A DNA stretch of 64,000 nucleotides from Scolanthus callimorphus. Lineage: Eukaryota; Cnidaria; Anthozoa; Actiniaria; Edwardsiidae. Numbering within the stretch: the first letter of the stretch is position 1; the number at the start of each line of letters is the position of its first letter. Shown here in pieces: positions 1 to 11,700 of this stretch. The position numbers and the translations under genes were made by a program. The notes beneath the pieces are model-generated. The model did not search any database, had not been told where the DNA came from, and saw only the letters and a list, made by a program, of their open reading frames with translations. The DNA is taken from contig CM066919.1 of the NCBI GenBank assembly GCA_033964015.1, forward strand, positions 15,169,646 to 15,233,645, given 5' to 3'.

Positions 1-737
1 GTCACTTCGCGGGAATCGTCCAGCTTGCACTCCATGTTGCTCCTGTTTCTATTCGCACTGGGGCCCAGTAGTACGTAGATAAGAGATCAACTCATTAGCA
101 TATGTCTCAGTCTCAGTTGGTTTGAGAACGCCGCGCCGTCGACGTCTCTCTGGTCCGACTAAAAGTTCTCTACTATACACAAGACTTCACAGCCATTCTA
201 CAATTAAAGACTACAGATTTTCATCGTCTCCACTTATTTCTTCTCCTGCCTACAGTCTACTATTCGCTCGGTGGCGTCTGCAATTTCGGTTTGAATTTAA
301 ATGTTGTGCTTTATATCCTGTCATTTGCCTCCATGCCGTTTCACTCAAGCAAGGGCAAACTCTTTCATTTATTTTACAGGTCCACAGTCGTACCGGGTTC
401 CGCGGGAGCTCTTCTACCGGCGCTTTCCTTCGTATACATACGCGAACCCCAAAGCCGACTTGGCCGCGTGTTGGAGCATATTTGTCATACTTCTATCGGC
501 CATTCTTCTCTACCGCCATATCTCGTCACGCTCCCTCTGTAGTAAGCTGGTTTTCAGTATCCCTAGCTTGTCTGCCGCTTAGTTGTTGCCATTACAATTT
601 TGCTTATGTGTTCGCTGAGTACAGCACAATTTGTAGCTATTATCTCCCCGCTCCTGTCAGTCTGGCAGAGTTAGTTCGCTTACCACGGATTTATATGGAA
701 ATTGCCTCGCCATTTGTTTTGTTTCTGTCATTGCTTT
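1..737. other. Unassigned leading segment
   Basis: A frame stays open from 122 into the following minisatellite, but its translation is low-complexity (Ser/Arg/Phe rich) with no recognisable domain, and the second half of that frame is simply repeat sequence. I see no splice-supported exon and no transposon end here. It may be the edge of an older repeat. Confidence 0.3.
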
Positions 738-1440
738 ATGCACATGGGCGACTGGGTGAACCTCGCCGTATATTTTTTCACTCATTTTCTGTGCATGTGG
801 GCGACTGGGTGAACCTCGCCGTAAATTTTTTCACTCCATTTTCTGTGCATGTGGGCGACTGGGTGAACCTCGCCATATATTTTTCACTCAATTTTATGCA
901 CATAGGCGACTGGGTGAACCTCGCCATATAATGCTTCTCTCAATTTTTATGCACATAGGCGACTGGGTGAACCTCGCCGTAAATTTTTTCACTCCATTTT
1001 CCGTGCATGTGGGCGACTGGGTGAACCTCGCCATATAATTTTTCTCTCAATTTTTATGCACATGGGCGACTGGGTGAACCTCGCCATATAATTTTTCTCT
1101 CAATTTTATGCACATAGGCGACTGGGTGAACCTCGCCGCAAATTTTTTCACTCCATTTTCTGTGCATGTGGGCGACTGGGTGAACCTCCTCGCCATATAA
1201 TTTTTCTCTCAATTTTTATGCACATGGGCGACTGGGTGAACCTCGCCGTAATCTTTTTTTTTTTCACTCCATTTTCTGTGCACATGGGCGACTGGGTGAA
1301 CCTCGCCGTAAATTTTTTCAATCCATTTTCTTCTGTGCATGTGGGCGACTGGGTGAACCTCGCAGCAGAATTTTTCACTCCATTTTCTGTGCATGTGAGC
1401 GACTGGGTGAACCTCGCCGTAAAATGTTTCACTCCATTTT
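738..1440. repeat. 54-bp minisatellite, about 13 copies
   Basis: The core GCGACTGGGTGAACCTCGCC recurs 13 times at 51-59 bp spacing (near 745, 799, 853, 906, 958, 1012, 1066, 1117, 1169, 1227, 1286, 1342, 1398). Spacers alternate between AAATTTTTTCACTCCATTTT and ATAATTTTTCTCTCAATTTT types, so there are at least two subunit classes. Spacing is not a multiple of three throughout, so the open frames crossing it are not a protein repeat. Confidence 0.93.
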
Positions 1441-2020
1441 CAGCATCCCCCTTCTCAGCACTCCTGGAGAGGCTATCTAATGTCCTCTGGGCAATGCCGG
1501 TTCCTTTTGTCCCTCGGGACACCTGGAATCCTTCCAGTGCCCTGTCTTCGGACGGGCATTCTGGGTTTGCTGGGTTGGGGCTGTTCCCTTTTGCCTCAGT
1601 GTATAGCTATTTCAGTACATAGACGTATATTTATGGGCGTGGGTGCAGCCCCAAACCCAGTAAACCCCTTGTACTTAGCCTAGTTGTGCAGTTATATACA
1701 CAATGTCAGTTGCATGCTATATTCCCTACATAACGAGCCTTGAGGGTTGAGTTTTGGGGAGACTATTGGTTGTTCTGGCTCTTATATGTCATGTCTTGCT
1801 TGTGCCCCTTTTGTTTAGCCACATATGGCGAGTTTTGTTGGTACGCCTTAACCTATAGCACCTTCCCTCCCAGAAAATATAACTCCTCAATCTGTCTACC
1901 GTCTATTTTGTCTATTTTGCCTTAGTACTGCGCTCGACCCCGGTTCGACCCAGCCCTATAAAGTGTGTTATTGTGATTGCAATTGTTTTCCCTGAGTTAT
2001 GGGGTAGTTCTAGTTACGGG
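1441..2020. other. Unassigned stretch between repeats
   Basis: No exon or transposon terminus was recognised. The TATAAAG near 1958 and the CCGGTTCGACCC just before it resemble pieces of a tRNA or promoter, but no structure could be built around them. Confidence 0.25.
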
Positions 2021-2280
2021 TAGTTTTGTGTGGGCCTAGAGGATAGTCATGAATTATGCCAGGATATGTCTTAGTTGCAAGATAGTTCTGAGTTGTGGGC
2101 TTGTTCTGAGTTATGGGTTATTCAGAATTATGGAAAGAACTAGTAGGTAGTAGTTTTGTGTAAGCCTAGAGGATAGTCATGAATTATGCCAGGATATGTC
2201 TGAGTTGCCGGATAGTTCTGAGTTATGGGCTAGTTCTGAGTTATGGGTAATTCAGAATTATGGATAGGACTAGTAGGTAG
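2021..2280. repeat. 130-bp direct duplication
   Basis: Two head-to-tail copies, 2021-2150 and 2151-2280, begin TAGTTTTGTGT and share GGATAGTCATGAATTATGCC. Inside each copy TAGTTCTGAGTTATGGG-like 20-mers are themselves repeated, so this is a higher-order short tandem repeat. Confidence 0.85.
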
Positions 2281-3535
2281 TGAAGTGGTGCTTGCAGAGT
2301 GTCAGATCAGCGTAGCCAGGCCTACTTTCCCATAACTTATATAGTACAATGGGACCCAGTGCGAATATAGTACTACATTGATTATACTTCAGTCGCACAA
2401 GAATCACGGGTCATGAAGTTTCTGCCTTACAAATATTTGAATTGAGCCAATCATAGCACTGCATCACTTTACCCTCCCCTCCCTTGCTACATCAATCGGT
2501 ACGTCTCCCCACCATCCCCTCCCTTGTATCATCATGGCATTCACGTTTTCGGCGCTGGGTATCCTGTGTCACGTCCCGTCTCCCATCTAAGTACTTCACC
2601 TCTGCCAACACATATATAGGCCACATAGGCCAATCAGTCGTCCATGTGGGACGAGCATTTTCTTCTTGGAGGTGATGTCAATTCATAGTTCCGATGAAAC
2701 AATGGAGCCATTTCACGCTATCTGGAGATACCAATCAGAGCTGGAAAGATTCTCCCTCGGGAACTGATCTTGTCCCACAAACAGTATTTCAGGACTTCCG
2801 AAATCAGTCCGATGTGCAGCACTTTTTTGCCTTTTATGACAGTATAAACTGAGATCATCTGAAGATAAGGATATCTGGTAATCCTAAGCGGGATCGGAAT
2901 ATTTTGGACTTTTTTTAAGGAAAACCTGGTTTGTTTGTGGGACATAACAACAGTAACTATGGCTTTGAATGACAGGTCGGAACTATGAATTGAGCATGCT
3001 CTCGGTATCACGTCATACATGCCCACTATCGTGTATTATTTAGGATATTTCCATTACGACAAGTAAATAAGTATGGCTATTAAGGTACTAAAACGTTAAC
3101 AATATTGAAGTTGCCACTGAGCATGCGCAATATATTTTCTTAATTTTATTGCTACAAGCGATCAAATGATGCCAGAGCGCTTGAAAATAAAACCTTTCCT
3201 CAGTTTTGTGCTGCATGTTTTCAACGTCGTGCTGCTTTGTTCCAATCACCTAATTTACGAGGTGAATGTTTTGCGAGTTTATAGTCATGCGATCGATCAG
3301 TTATTTAAATCGAGCGTGGAATACAGCAAACGACGGTCGAAATTAACAAAGAACTATCCATAAAAGTACAAGACATGCACAAATATGGATGAAACTGAAA
3401 GGGGAAAAACATCACAGGCGAGAAATGAGAAAGAACAAGTCTAAGAAATGAGTTCCGAGATCAAAGTCTTATTGAATCCAAGGTCGACATCAATATTTAT
3501 CTATACATAATAAAAGTTCCAACGGGGAATTGATC

Positions 3536-3606
3536 TACTGAGTGGCCGAATGGTATGATTCTCGCTCTGTAAAGTAATAGTCCGGGGTTCGAATCCCGGG
3601 ATGGCA
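3536..3606 (+). pseudogene. tRNA-Pro-like sequence, decayed
   Basis: The A-box region TGGCCGAATGGTATGATTCT resembles proline tRNAs (which have GGTATGATTCTCGCT), and a good B box and T arm follow, GGGGTTCGAATCCCGG. The seven bases upstream (TACTGAG) do not pair with the 3' side (GATGGCA) and the anticodon stem is broken, so it is not a functional tRNA. The same segment lies in R1 copy 2 at 32392-32464, so it travels with the repeat like the tRNA-derived head of a SINE. Confidence 0.65.
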
Positions 3607-3769
3607 ATTTTTTTTTTTCATTTTTCTCAAAGGCAAGTATTTTTGTGTTTTCTTACCGGTTTTATTCCAAATCGATAGGGAAAGGGTAGAACTACTTCAG
3701 ACAATGAAGTCTTTAATAAATGTTGCCAGTGAGCATATGCACAATATTTTCTGGAATTTATCGCCTGCT

Positions 3770-4044
3770 TTACTGTGCGACTACGTCAACCGGGCCACTT
3801 TTGTAAGAAGTTAGCCAATCAGAAAGCGAGTACAGAACAAAGGCTCTCGACTTTCTTGAGATCTGAGACACCGAAATATCGCTTTTCTCGTATAAATTGT
3901 GGAAATTATGGGCAGAAATAACTTCAAAACACTTAATCACTCATCGTCAGATGGATTGCAGGTATTAAATTTGCTTAAAATGGTTTGAATCTCTAAATGA
4001 CAAACGTTTTACGGGATGGCCCGGTTGACGTAGTCGCACGGTAA
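3770..4044. mobile_element. MITE, TTACTGTGCGACTACG ends
   Basis: Terminal inverted repeats of about 28 bp begin TTAC(T/C)GTGCGACTACGTC. The element interrupts R1 copy 1. R1 copy 2 near 32210-32225 runs straight through the same point, an empty site proving insertion. A diverged half copy in opposite orientation lies at 6325-6475 in agmatinase intron 1. Confidence 0.85.
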
Positions 4045-4459
4045 TTAAAACCAAAATGAAAATTAACACCGCATTGCTTTAACCGGTGACGCAAACAAGT
4101 CTAATCTCTTTTCTCATGATTAGCCCATTCATGGGAATGCTGGGAACAAGGTTATGGCGGCCGGTCCTACATACATACATACATAAACCTTTATTTAGCC
4201 ACGCTGGCCACAACAACTGAAAACGGCTGATTTCCATGTGGGGGGTCCTGTCCTATAAGTGCCGAAGAACATCAGCAAATAGCTTCCTGTACGCTCTGCG
4301 TACCTATGTTTTTTTACACCTGTGCGCAAGATAGAAGGAACAAAAACGATGCAAATAGCTTCCCGTGCGCCATATAAACCTATGTTTTCCTTAGCTATGG
4401 AGGCGCGAGTATGACCACACATCACACCACTTCGTCGCGCAGTCGCCATAGCCATAGCT

Positions 4460-4915
4460 CAGTCGCGTTTCAACCGATTCATCTCATTTTTTGCATGCAA
4501 CGTTCTTCGAAGTTTTTATGTTTGTCCGCGTTTCACACACTTGGAACACTCTGCCAGTACAATACAGACTCGAGAGCTTATCTCTCAACCAGTTTAAATC
4601 TTTACTTCTTGAGTACTACAGGAGGGCGTTGGTACAATCCTACAGCCCCGATGATCCGAGGTCATGTATCTCGCCTCCTGGACACGCCCATCTCTTGTTG
4701 TTTCTAGTCATTTTAAATGTTACATGTTGTCTTAACGTTTTTCGTAGTTTTATCCAAGGGCCCACAATAATTGGCTTTGCTGTTGTGGTGTCCCTGTCTA
4801 CATGTCGTGTCAATTTTTAGTCTTGTTTTTCTCCTCGCACGTTATTTTTTTTTCTTTCCTGTATTATTTGTAGACGAAGAAGCATAATAAATAAACAAAT
4901 AAATAAAACTCTATT
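4460..4915 (+). mobile_element. 5'-truncated LINE 3' end, CR1/L2-like
   Basis: The frame at 4491-4820 encodes FVRVSHTWNTLPVQYRLESL followed by NQFKSLLLEYY and SPDDPRSC. This is the pattern typical of the extreme C-terminus of CR1/L2/jockey-type reverse-transcriptase proteins (aromatic-VR...WN.LP...S...FK..L...Y). A short 3' UTR ends in AATAAATAAACAAATAAATAAAAC near 4885-4910, as expected for a LINE tail. The endonuclease and catalytic RT domains are absent. Confidence 0.75.
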
Positions 4916-5350
4916 TATGAATTTTTCAAGCTTTGATAACCTCATCGATGACGTCACGTCACGTAACCACTTCGTTGCGCTTCGCTAGTCACGTAGAAAA
5001 TTTTGCCCAAGTTTCGTTGGAGTCTTCCCTTCACGAGATATAAAATCTTTCAAGCAGGGATGACGTCATCGATGACGTCACATCACGTGATCATGTTGCA
5101 GCACCCCATTGTAGCATAGACAAAATACCCCAAGTATTGTTGTTTTAGCATGTTCCCTTGAGGAGAAATATTTTTTTGTATACCACAGGGTTCCCATGTG
5201 TATACGGACGGATAGGTTTATTCAGGAAAAAGAAAGAAAAAAATCATAACTCATGAAGGGAAGCTTCTAGTTCATTGTCCAAACGTGGACAAACTTTCAA
5301 AGGCCATAAGAGGATGTCTACACCAAAGTCACGTGCCTCCACGTTATCAA
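4916..5350 (+). repeat. Repeat R2, copy 1, TGACGTCA rich
   Basis: Matches 34857-35240 plus 36092-36210 in the same orientation: GACGTCACATCACGTGA, the CATGTTGCAGCACCCC block, GACAAAATACCCCAAGTAT, then ACCACAGGGTTCCCATGTGT and AAAGGCCATAAGAGGA. Copy 2 is split by insertions. The copy lies 0.4-0.8 kb upstream of the agmatinase start, so its several TGACGTCA (CRE-like) motifs could influence that gene; that is inference. Confidence 0.75.
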
Positions 5351-5746
5351 TGACGTCATCAAAAGGAAAAATGCCCGTGTGACGTTCAAAATGAACTCCA
5401 TTGGTCAAGCTGTATACGTTATTTTCTTAGTCTATGGTGCGCCGCGCATGGGAGCTCCGCTGAAACGGGTTGGTGTCACCCCTCTATCTGGCCTTTGGGG
5501 AGGGGGAGGGGGCTCCGTTGGCAAGATTTTTTTTGAAACTTGACAATATTTTTACGTTTTTAGAGCATTTTCACGGGACAGAACAGGATCGACTTTTCAC
5601 AAGCACTGATATATCTTGGGCTGTTGTGCTTGCACGCTTTACGTGACAAAAGAATCATAACACCGTCACCGTGACCTAACGAGAGACGTGACGTGACGTA
5701 CGACCGTCAGTTTCTCTGGATCTGTGTTTAGCTCAACACACAAAGA
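5351..5746 (+). promoter_or_regulatory. Presumed agmatinase 5' flank
   Basis: This is the sequence between repeat R2 and the agmatinase start codon. It has a G-rich patch near 5497-5515, TGACGTGACGTACGACC near 5688-5704, and no clear TATA box at a useful distance. A role as promoter is assumed from position only. Confidence 0.35.
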
Positions 5747-8700
5747 ATGTATCGCATTTGGTCCAGATATGTCCACACCATAGCCCCGTCATTGCCGAGA
5801 TGCATCGTACGACACATGGCGAGTCAGAAGAACGGCAAGACGTTGAACGTACCCTTGTCTCCAAGCGAGATGTTAAGACCTGGCGGGATATGCACGATGA
5901 TGCGACTACCGTATCAAGCGACTGCTGAAGGGCTGGATGTGTGTTTTATTGGCATTCCTATGGATATTGGCGCCTCCAACAGGCCAGGAACACGGTAAGA
6001 AGGAACTCGCTATTTCATTTGGGCAATCGTAATTTCGGCCGACTTGGAAAAGTTTTCCAAGGAACAGCGCTAAAACATCTACAACCATTCATAAATTATA
6101 AGCTTATATCACAGCATTTTTATCGGATTTTCGTTGCCACCATGTCACATGTTGACGAAATTGAGATCCACGCGGGGATGGACGTAATTATTTTATTATT
6201 CATTCAAATTGAATTTCCCCACTTAACCGTCTTTGAGATAGCAGGCAGTTTGCTAGCCTGCCTACAAGTGCATCACACATGCAATTTTAACTTACCCAAT
6301 ACCTGACTTCATTATGGAATAAGTCACTGTGTGACTACTTCAACTGGGCCATCCCGTAAAAAGTTTGTCATTTAGAGATTCAAACCATTTTAAGCAAATT
6401 TAATTTTAAGCAAATTTTAAGCAATACATCTGACAATGAGTAATTTTAAGTGTTATGAGTAATTAAGTGTTTTGAAATAGATAGATAGTTATAGATACAT
6501 AGATTTGATTAGCATTGGAACCAGTAGGTTGAAATGCTAAATACATAAATTGATAAAATACTAATATTGATTATAACAAATTGAAAAAATATATGAATAG
6601 CCATGCCAATAACGATCGAAAAGGTTCTTCCAAAACATGGCTAAGCCTTCAAGGCAGTTTGCTAGCCTGCATAACTTCTATTAAACCCTATGCAGAGTCC
6701 TTAATATTATATTAAGTAACACTTGAAATTCTTTGTTTTCTCCACTTGTAGAACTTGTCAAGTTCCAAATTTTTGTGCTCATTCCCATTCTAATATTTTC
6801 CCCCAAAATGTCAAAAATTTCAGACCCCCCTACAAAAAACTGTTCCCATAAAAATGGATTCTGTATTTGGAACAGTTTGGACTTTTCGGGCTACTGCCGG
6901 ACACCCTTACTCCCAGGAGTGTTGTCTGGGCAGTGAAAGGGGGGGGGGGGGGGCATAATGAAGGCAGCTTTATTTTCCTCTTCCCCAAAAACCTATAACT
7001 AATGACGATCCCTAGTGAAGCAACATTATTATACATTGGAATCACTTTGCAAATCTGATTGGTCAAGAGCAAACAATCAATACTCAATGTTGTTTGAACT
7101 TGGATTGCTAAATGCAATAACGGCAGCAGAGCATGGCCGCAGAACCCCTTGCGGCTGCACTTGTTTCTGTTTTCACTTACCTGGACTCCCTCCCTTCCCT
7201 TATAGAGCTGCTTGCAAGCTTGCATGTGCCTGTGTTATATGTTTCTGAGGGTGTACTTTCAGACTTTTAGGCTTGTTCACTCAAGTTCTTTTCCTGTCCT
7301 TAAGAACAGAGCATGTTACCCACTTCAAGGTTAAAATGGTAGGGATGACCGTTGGGAAGCTAGAATTTCCACCCTAAAATAATTTGTGTGGGTGGGTGGG
7401 TCATAATTATTTTTCCTTCCAGTTTATACTATTAGGGGAGAGTCACAATTTTTGCGATTGTTACTCGCAATAGAGTTCACTGTTAGCTTACTCTTGTAGA
7501 CAAATTTTTTAGTGATTCAAGCAATTTGAGAAGCCTTTTGAAAGGTTTGCATGCAAGTAGTTACTCCTGTTAGTCCAAATAAAAATTCTTGATTGCAACC
7601 AAGGAACATACGATTTCAAAGTTTTTAGTATAAACCAACTAATGGTCTATTACAAATCCTGCATTCTGATTGGCAGAGCTACTAATGGTCTATTAGTGAT
7701 AGACCCCCGGGGGGACTCTAAGGTTAAAATGCTAGGGGTGACCGTCGGGAATTTTGAAAAATACGTGGTCGGAAAAAATTTCCACCCTAAAAAAATACCC
7801 ATCAGTCTGAAAATACCCTAAAAAATACCAACAATTTTGACAGATTCAATTTTATTCTGGCCATTTATTTAAAATACATCAAATGTATCCTATCGACTTT
7901 CAAATGAACTACCTTATTTGCGTGAGAACCCCCTAAAAAATACCTATTTTTCTTACTATACCGTTTTTTTTATTTTCGAACCCCTAAAAAATACCAGATC
8001 GCCGATTTCAACCCCTAAAAAATACGACGGTCACCCTAGCATTCAAATATAGGGAGTCATCCCCCCCGGGATAGACCGTGCCTGGAAAAACCACCGCCTT
8101 TCTTTGCAAGAAAACTTGATTTTTTCAACATAAAATAATGGAATTCATTGCCACAACCGACCACTAGTTGGTTTATACTAAAGCAATTAGACCTCTCGTC
8201 CTCATGTGCTATGATATCAATAGACCATTCGGCCTTCGGCCTCATGGTCTATTCATCATAGCACATTCGGCCTTGAGGTCTAATTGTTAAATATACAACA
8301 CCAGGGGCGTAGCCAGCACTTATGAGAGGGGGGGTTCCAAATTCAAAAAATAAAAAACTCCACATAAATCGGACGTTTTTTGCGTTCTCGCCACAGGAAA
8401 CCCAGCCAAAAATATTGATCTCGGGGAAAAACTAGCGTTTGAAGACTTTTGCTACATTTTATTGGAGCTTTATTTGTTGTCTATTAAATATTTACCGAAT
8501 TTTAGTAATAAGTCGGTCCAGAACAGAGGCGAGGGGGGGTTCCGCTGCGATATCGCTTTTTATTATATAAACACCAATGAAATACCGGGTGATCTCCCGC
8601 GCGAAAACTTGATATCTTCACACGTGAAAATAACATGATATTTTCACATGTGAAGATATCACACTTGCCTTTGCTGGATGCTCGATTTTTAAGCTTAACT

Positions 8701-11700
8701 CAAATAAAATTAGAATTTGGTATTTCATTGATGTTTATATAATAAACAGAACATTACATGACCGCTTGGAGATACGAATTTTATCTTCTCGTGTTAAAAA
8801 TTTATCTCACTCGTTCGCTGCGCTCACTCGTGAGATAAATTTTCGACACTCGAAGATAGAATTCGTATCTCCGCGCGGCCATGTAATATCCTCTATTTTC
8901 GTGCTATTTTCTTAGCGGAATCTAGCCTCCTGAAGCTTTGAATAATCCTATAGAATCCTATGCCCCCCCCCCCCCCCCCTATGATATCTCTTTTTTGTGT
9001 AATTTGAGGACGAGATATCATAGGATTCAAGTATATTCAAAGCGTTCAGTCGGTAGATTCCGCCGAAAATAGCACTCAAAAAGGCGATATCGCCCTCGTC
9101 GCTACGCGACTCGTGCGATATCGCTTTTTTCGTGCTATTTTCTTAGCGGAATCTAGCCTCCTGAAGCTTTGAATAATCCTATAGAATCCTATGATCTCTT
9201 TTTTTGTGTAAATTTAGGACGAGATATCATAGGATTCATGTATATTCAAAGCGTTCAGTCGGTAGATTCCGCCGAAAATAGCACTCAAAAAGACGATATC
9301 GCCCTCGTCGCTGCGCGACTCGTGCGATATCGCTTTTTTCGTGCTATTTCTTAGCGGAATCTAGCCTCCTGAAGCTTTGAATAATCCTATAGAATCCTAT
9401 GATCTCTTTTTTTGTGTAAATTTAGGACGAGATATCATAGGATTCATGTATATTCAAAGCGTTCAGTCGGTAGATTCCGCCGAAAATAGCACTCAAAAAG
9501 ACGATATCGCCCTCGTCGCTGCGCGACTCGTGCGATATCGCTTTTTTCGTGCTATTTTCTTAGCGGAATCTAGCCTCCTGAAGCTTTGAATAATCCTATA
9601 GAATCCTATGATCTCTTTTTTTGTGTAAATTTAGGACGAGATATCATAGGATTCATGTATATTCAAAGCGTTCAGTCGGTAGATTCCGCCGAAAATAGCA
9701 CTCAAAAAGACGATATCGCCCTCGTCGCTGCGCGACTCGAGCGATATCGCTTTTTTCGTGCTATTTTCTTAGCGGAATCTAGCCTCCTGAAGCTTTGAAT
9801 AATCCTATAGAATCCTATGATCTCTTTTTTTGTGTAAATTTAGGACGAGATATCATAGGATTCATGTATATTCAAAGCGTTCAGTCGGTAGATTCCGCCG
9901 AAAATAGCACTCAAAAAGACGATATCGCCCTCGTCGCTGCACGACTCGTGCGATATCGCTTTTTTCGTGCTATTTTCTTAGCGGAATCTAGCCTCCTGAA
10001 GCTTTGAATAATCCTATAGAATCACATACCTCTATTCTATCGCGTGCGCTGATTGGCTAAAAGGGCGAGGTATTTTTTTGTGGAATATCCCAATTACACA
10101 AGGGACCCTGTCATTTAAGTTAAAAAATCGACGAGTTTTTAGTTAGTACAGCATTCCCGGACTATTAATCAGATAGCACATACACAAATTAAATTTGTTT
10201 CATATTTTTTGATAGAAATTAGTTACGATAAAAGAGGGGGAAATGTATTTATCTCCATTTTCGTATCACAGTTTTTCGTGCGCTTGAAGTGAATTGTGGC
10301 ACACGCGCCTCCACAAAACACTTCATCAAACTCTCGTCTGGTCAACTCAACAAGTTTTGGAAACAAAATCTCTCTGGATCCTCCAAAGTTTCGGATATTT
10401 CGTCCCTGGCTATGCAAAGCAATGTCCAGATATTTACTTCAGAATTAGAGAATTTCAAAGAGAAGCTGTTGGCTCGTTCGATAAAAGTTCTGTCATTGAT
10501 GAAAAGAGGTGGCCAACACAATATGTAAAACGAAAAACACTTAACAGGAGCTGCACTTTTTATCAAGAATAAAGGAGATAGAGAGCCGTAAAGGAACAAG
10601 AAATCAAACAAGTAAGCGTTAAAAGTTCAAACTTTTACAATCGGTAATATAATTTTGCTCATTCAAATCATTTGAAACTTTGAAGACTCGATCGCTTTCA
10701 TTTTGAAATCGGACTCAGTGTGTTCAGTTACATTAAATTACTTTAGACTTGCCATTTTTTCAAACTAGCACTGGCTATTTCTAACATTTGAGATTCATAA
10801 AATACCCTCGCTTCGCTTTTCGGCTTTCAAGTGCACGAAATTCACTCACTGTCAATTCTCTTAAAGTTAGACTTTTCTAAAAATGTCTGGTACAAATATG
10901 TGATTCAAAGAAAATCCATTACCACCTGACTTGGGAATTCCACGCTAAATTTCTCTTGAAAAACCAATATCGTTTTTTTGCGTGAAATTTAGCATGGAAT
11001 TCCCTCGTCCGCGATGGATTTACCCCCAGGGGGGTACTCGGGTATAAAAATGACGGGGAGGTCCGACGTATTTTTTTGGGTATGAAATTTGTAGTAAAAG
11101 TATTTTTTTGGGTTGAAAATCCGCCGGGTATTTTTTGGGGGTTGAAACTTCTGACAGGCTAGTAGTTGATGATCAAGATACTAGGCTATCTCTATTTCCG
11201 GGCAACATAAGCAGTTTAGGGACGGACCATTTGATACTTGATGGGGGGTGGGGGGGGGGGGGGGGGGTGGCTGTTTCCCCCAAAAATATCGAGCAAGCCT
11301 CTGACCTAGAAAAAAAATAACGCGCAAGCAAAGCTGGTGGCGAAAAAAAAATCGAGCAAGCTCACTCTAAAACTCTCTTCTGATTTCTGAGTTTTAGGGA
11401 ACCTGATGCCTAATAAACAATGTTTTTTTTTCGTCGGCTCGCGCTGCGCGCTCGCCACCTACAATAATAAATAACTTTACTAGGTTTGGGCGCATAAAAG
11501 CGAATGCTGTGGTGTAGCATTTACAAACTAAAACATCGTACTGGGCTATAATTTATTTTGTAAAATTTCTATGATGTTTTTTCAATGACTCCATTTCTTC
11601 TGCGTGATTTTCATCTCCCAGAAAGAAGAATTTCATTCACCTCGTAGTTTGATTTTCAAACTCGCGGCGCGCTTCGCGCGCATCGAGAACCATAAAGCAA

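Larger units (their letters stand above)
2465..4330 (+). repeat. Interspersed repeat R1, copy 1
   Basis: This stretch matches 32025-34105 in reverse complement across most of its length. Shared landmarks include TACCCTCCCCTCCC at the left, the block from ATGCTCTCGGTATCACGTCA to the tRNA-like segment, and GCATTCCCAGGAATGGGC-like sequence near 4125. Copy 1 carries a 275-bp MITE at 3770-4044 and an ~80-bp insertion near 4165-4250 (an AATAAA-type LINE tail on the minus strand next to a CATA microsatellite); copy 2 lacks both. The family is unnamed as far as I can tell. Confidence 0.8.

Noticed and set aside
122..931. 269-codon open frame at the left end
   Set aside because: Its second half is minisatellite, composition is low-complexity, and nothing in it resembles a known domain.
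3536..3606. Functional tRNA gene
   Set aside because: A and B boxes are good but the acceptor stem does not pair and the anticodon arm is disrupted; it is part of a dispersed repeat.
9169..10007. Four near-identical 61-70 codon frames beginning [10 protein letters not shown]
   Set aside because: They arise because the 209-bp palindromic repeat has the frame open in each unit; no splice, ribosome or homology support.
8890..10020. CRISPR-like array
   Set aside because: Units are 209 bp, spacer-free and themselves palindromic; the genome is animal.
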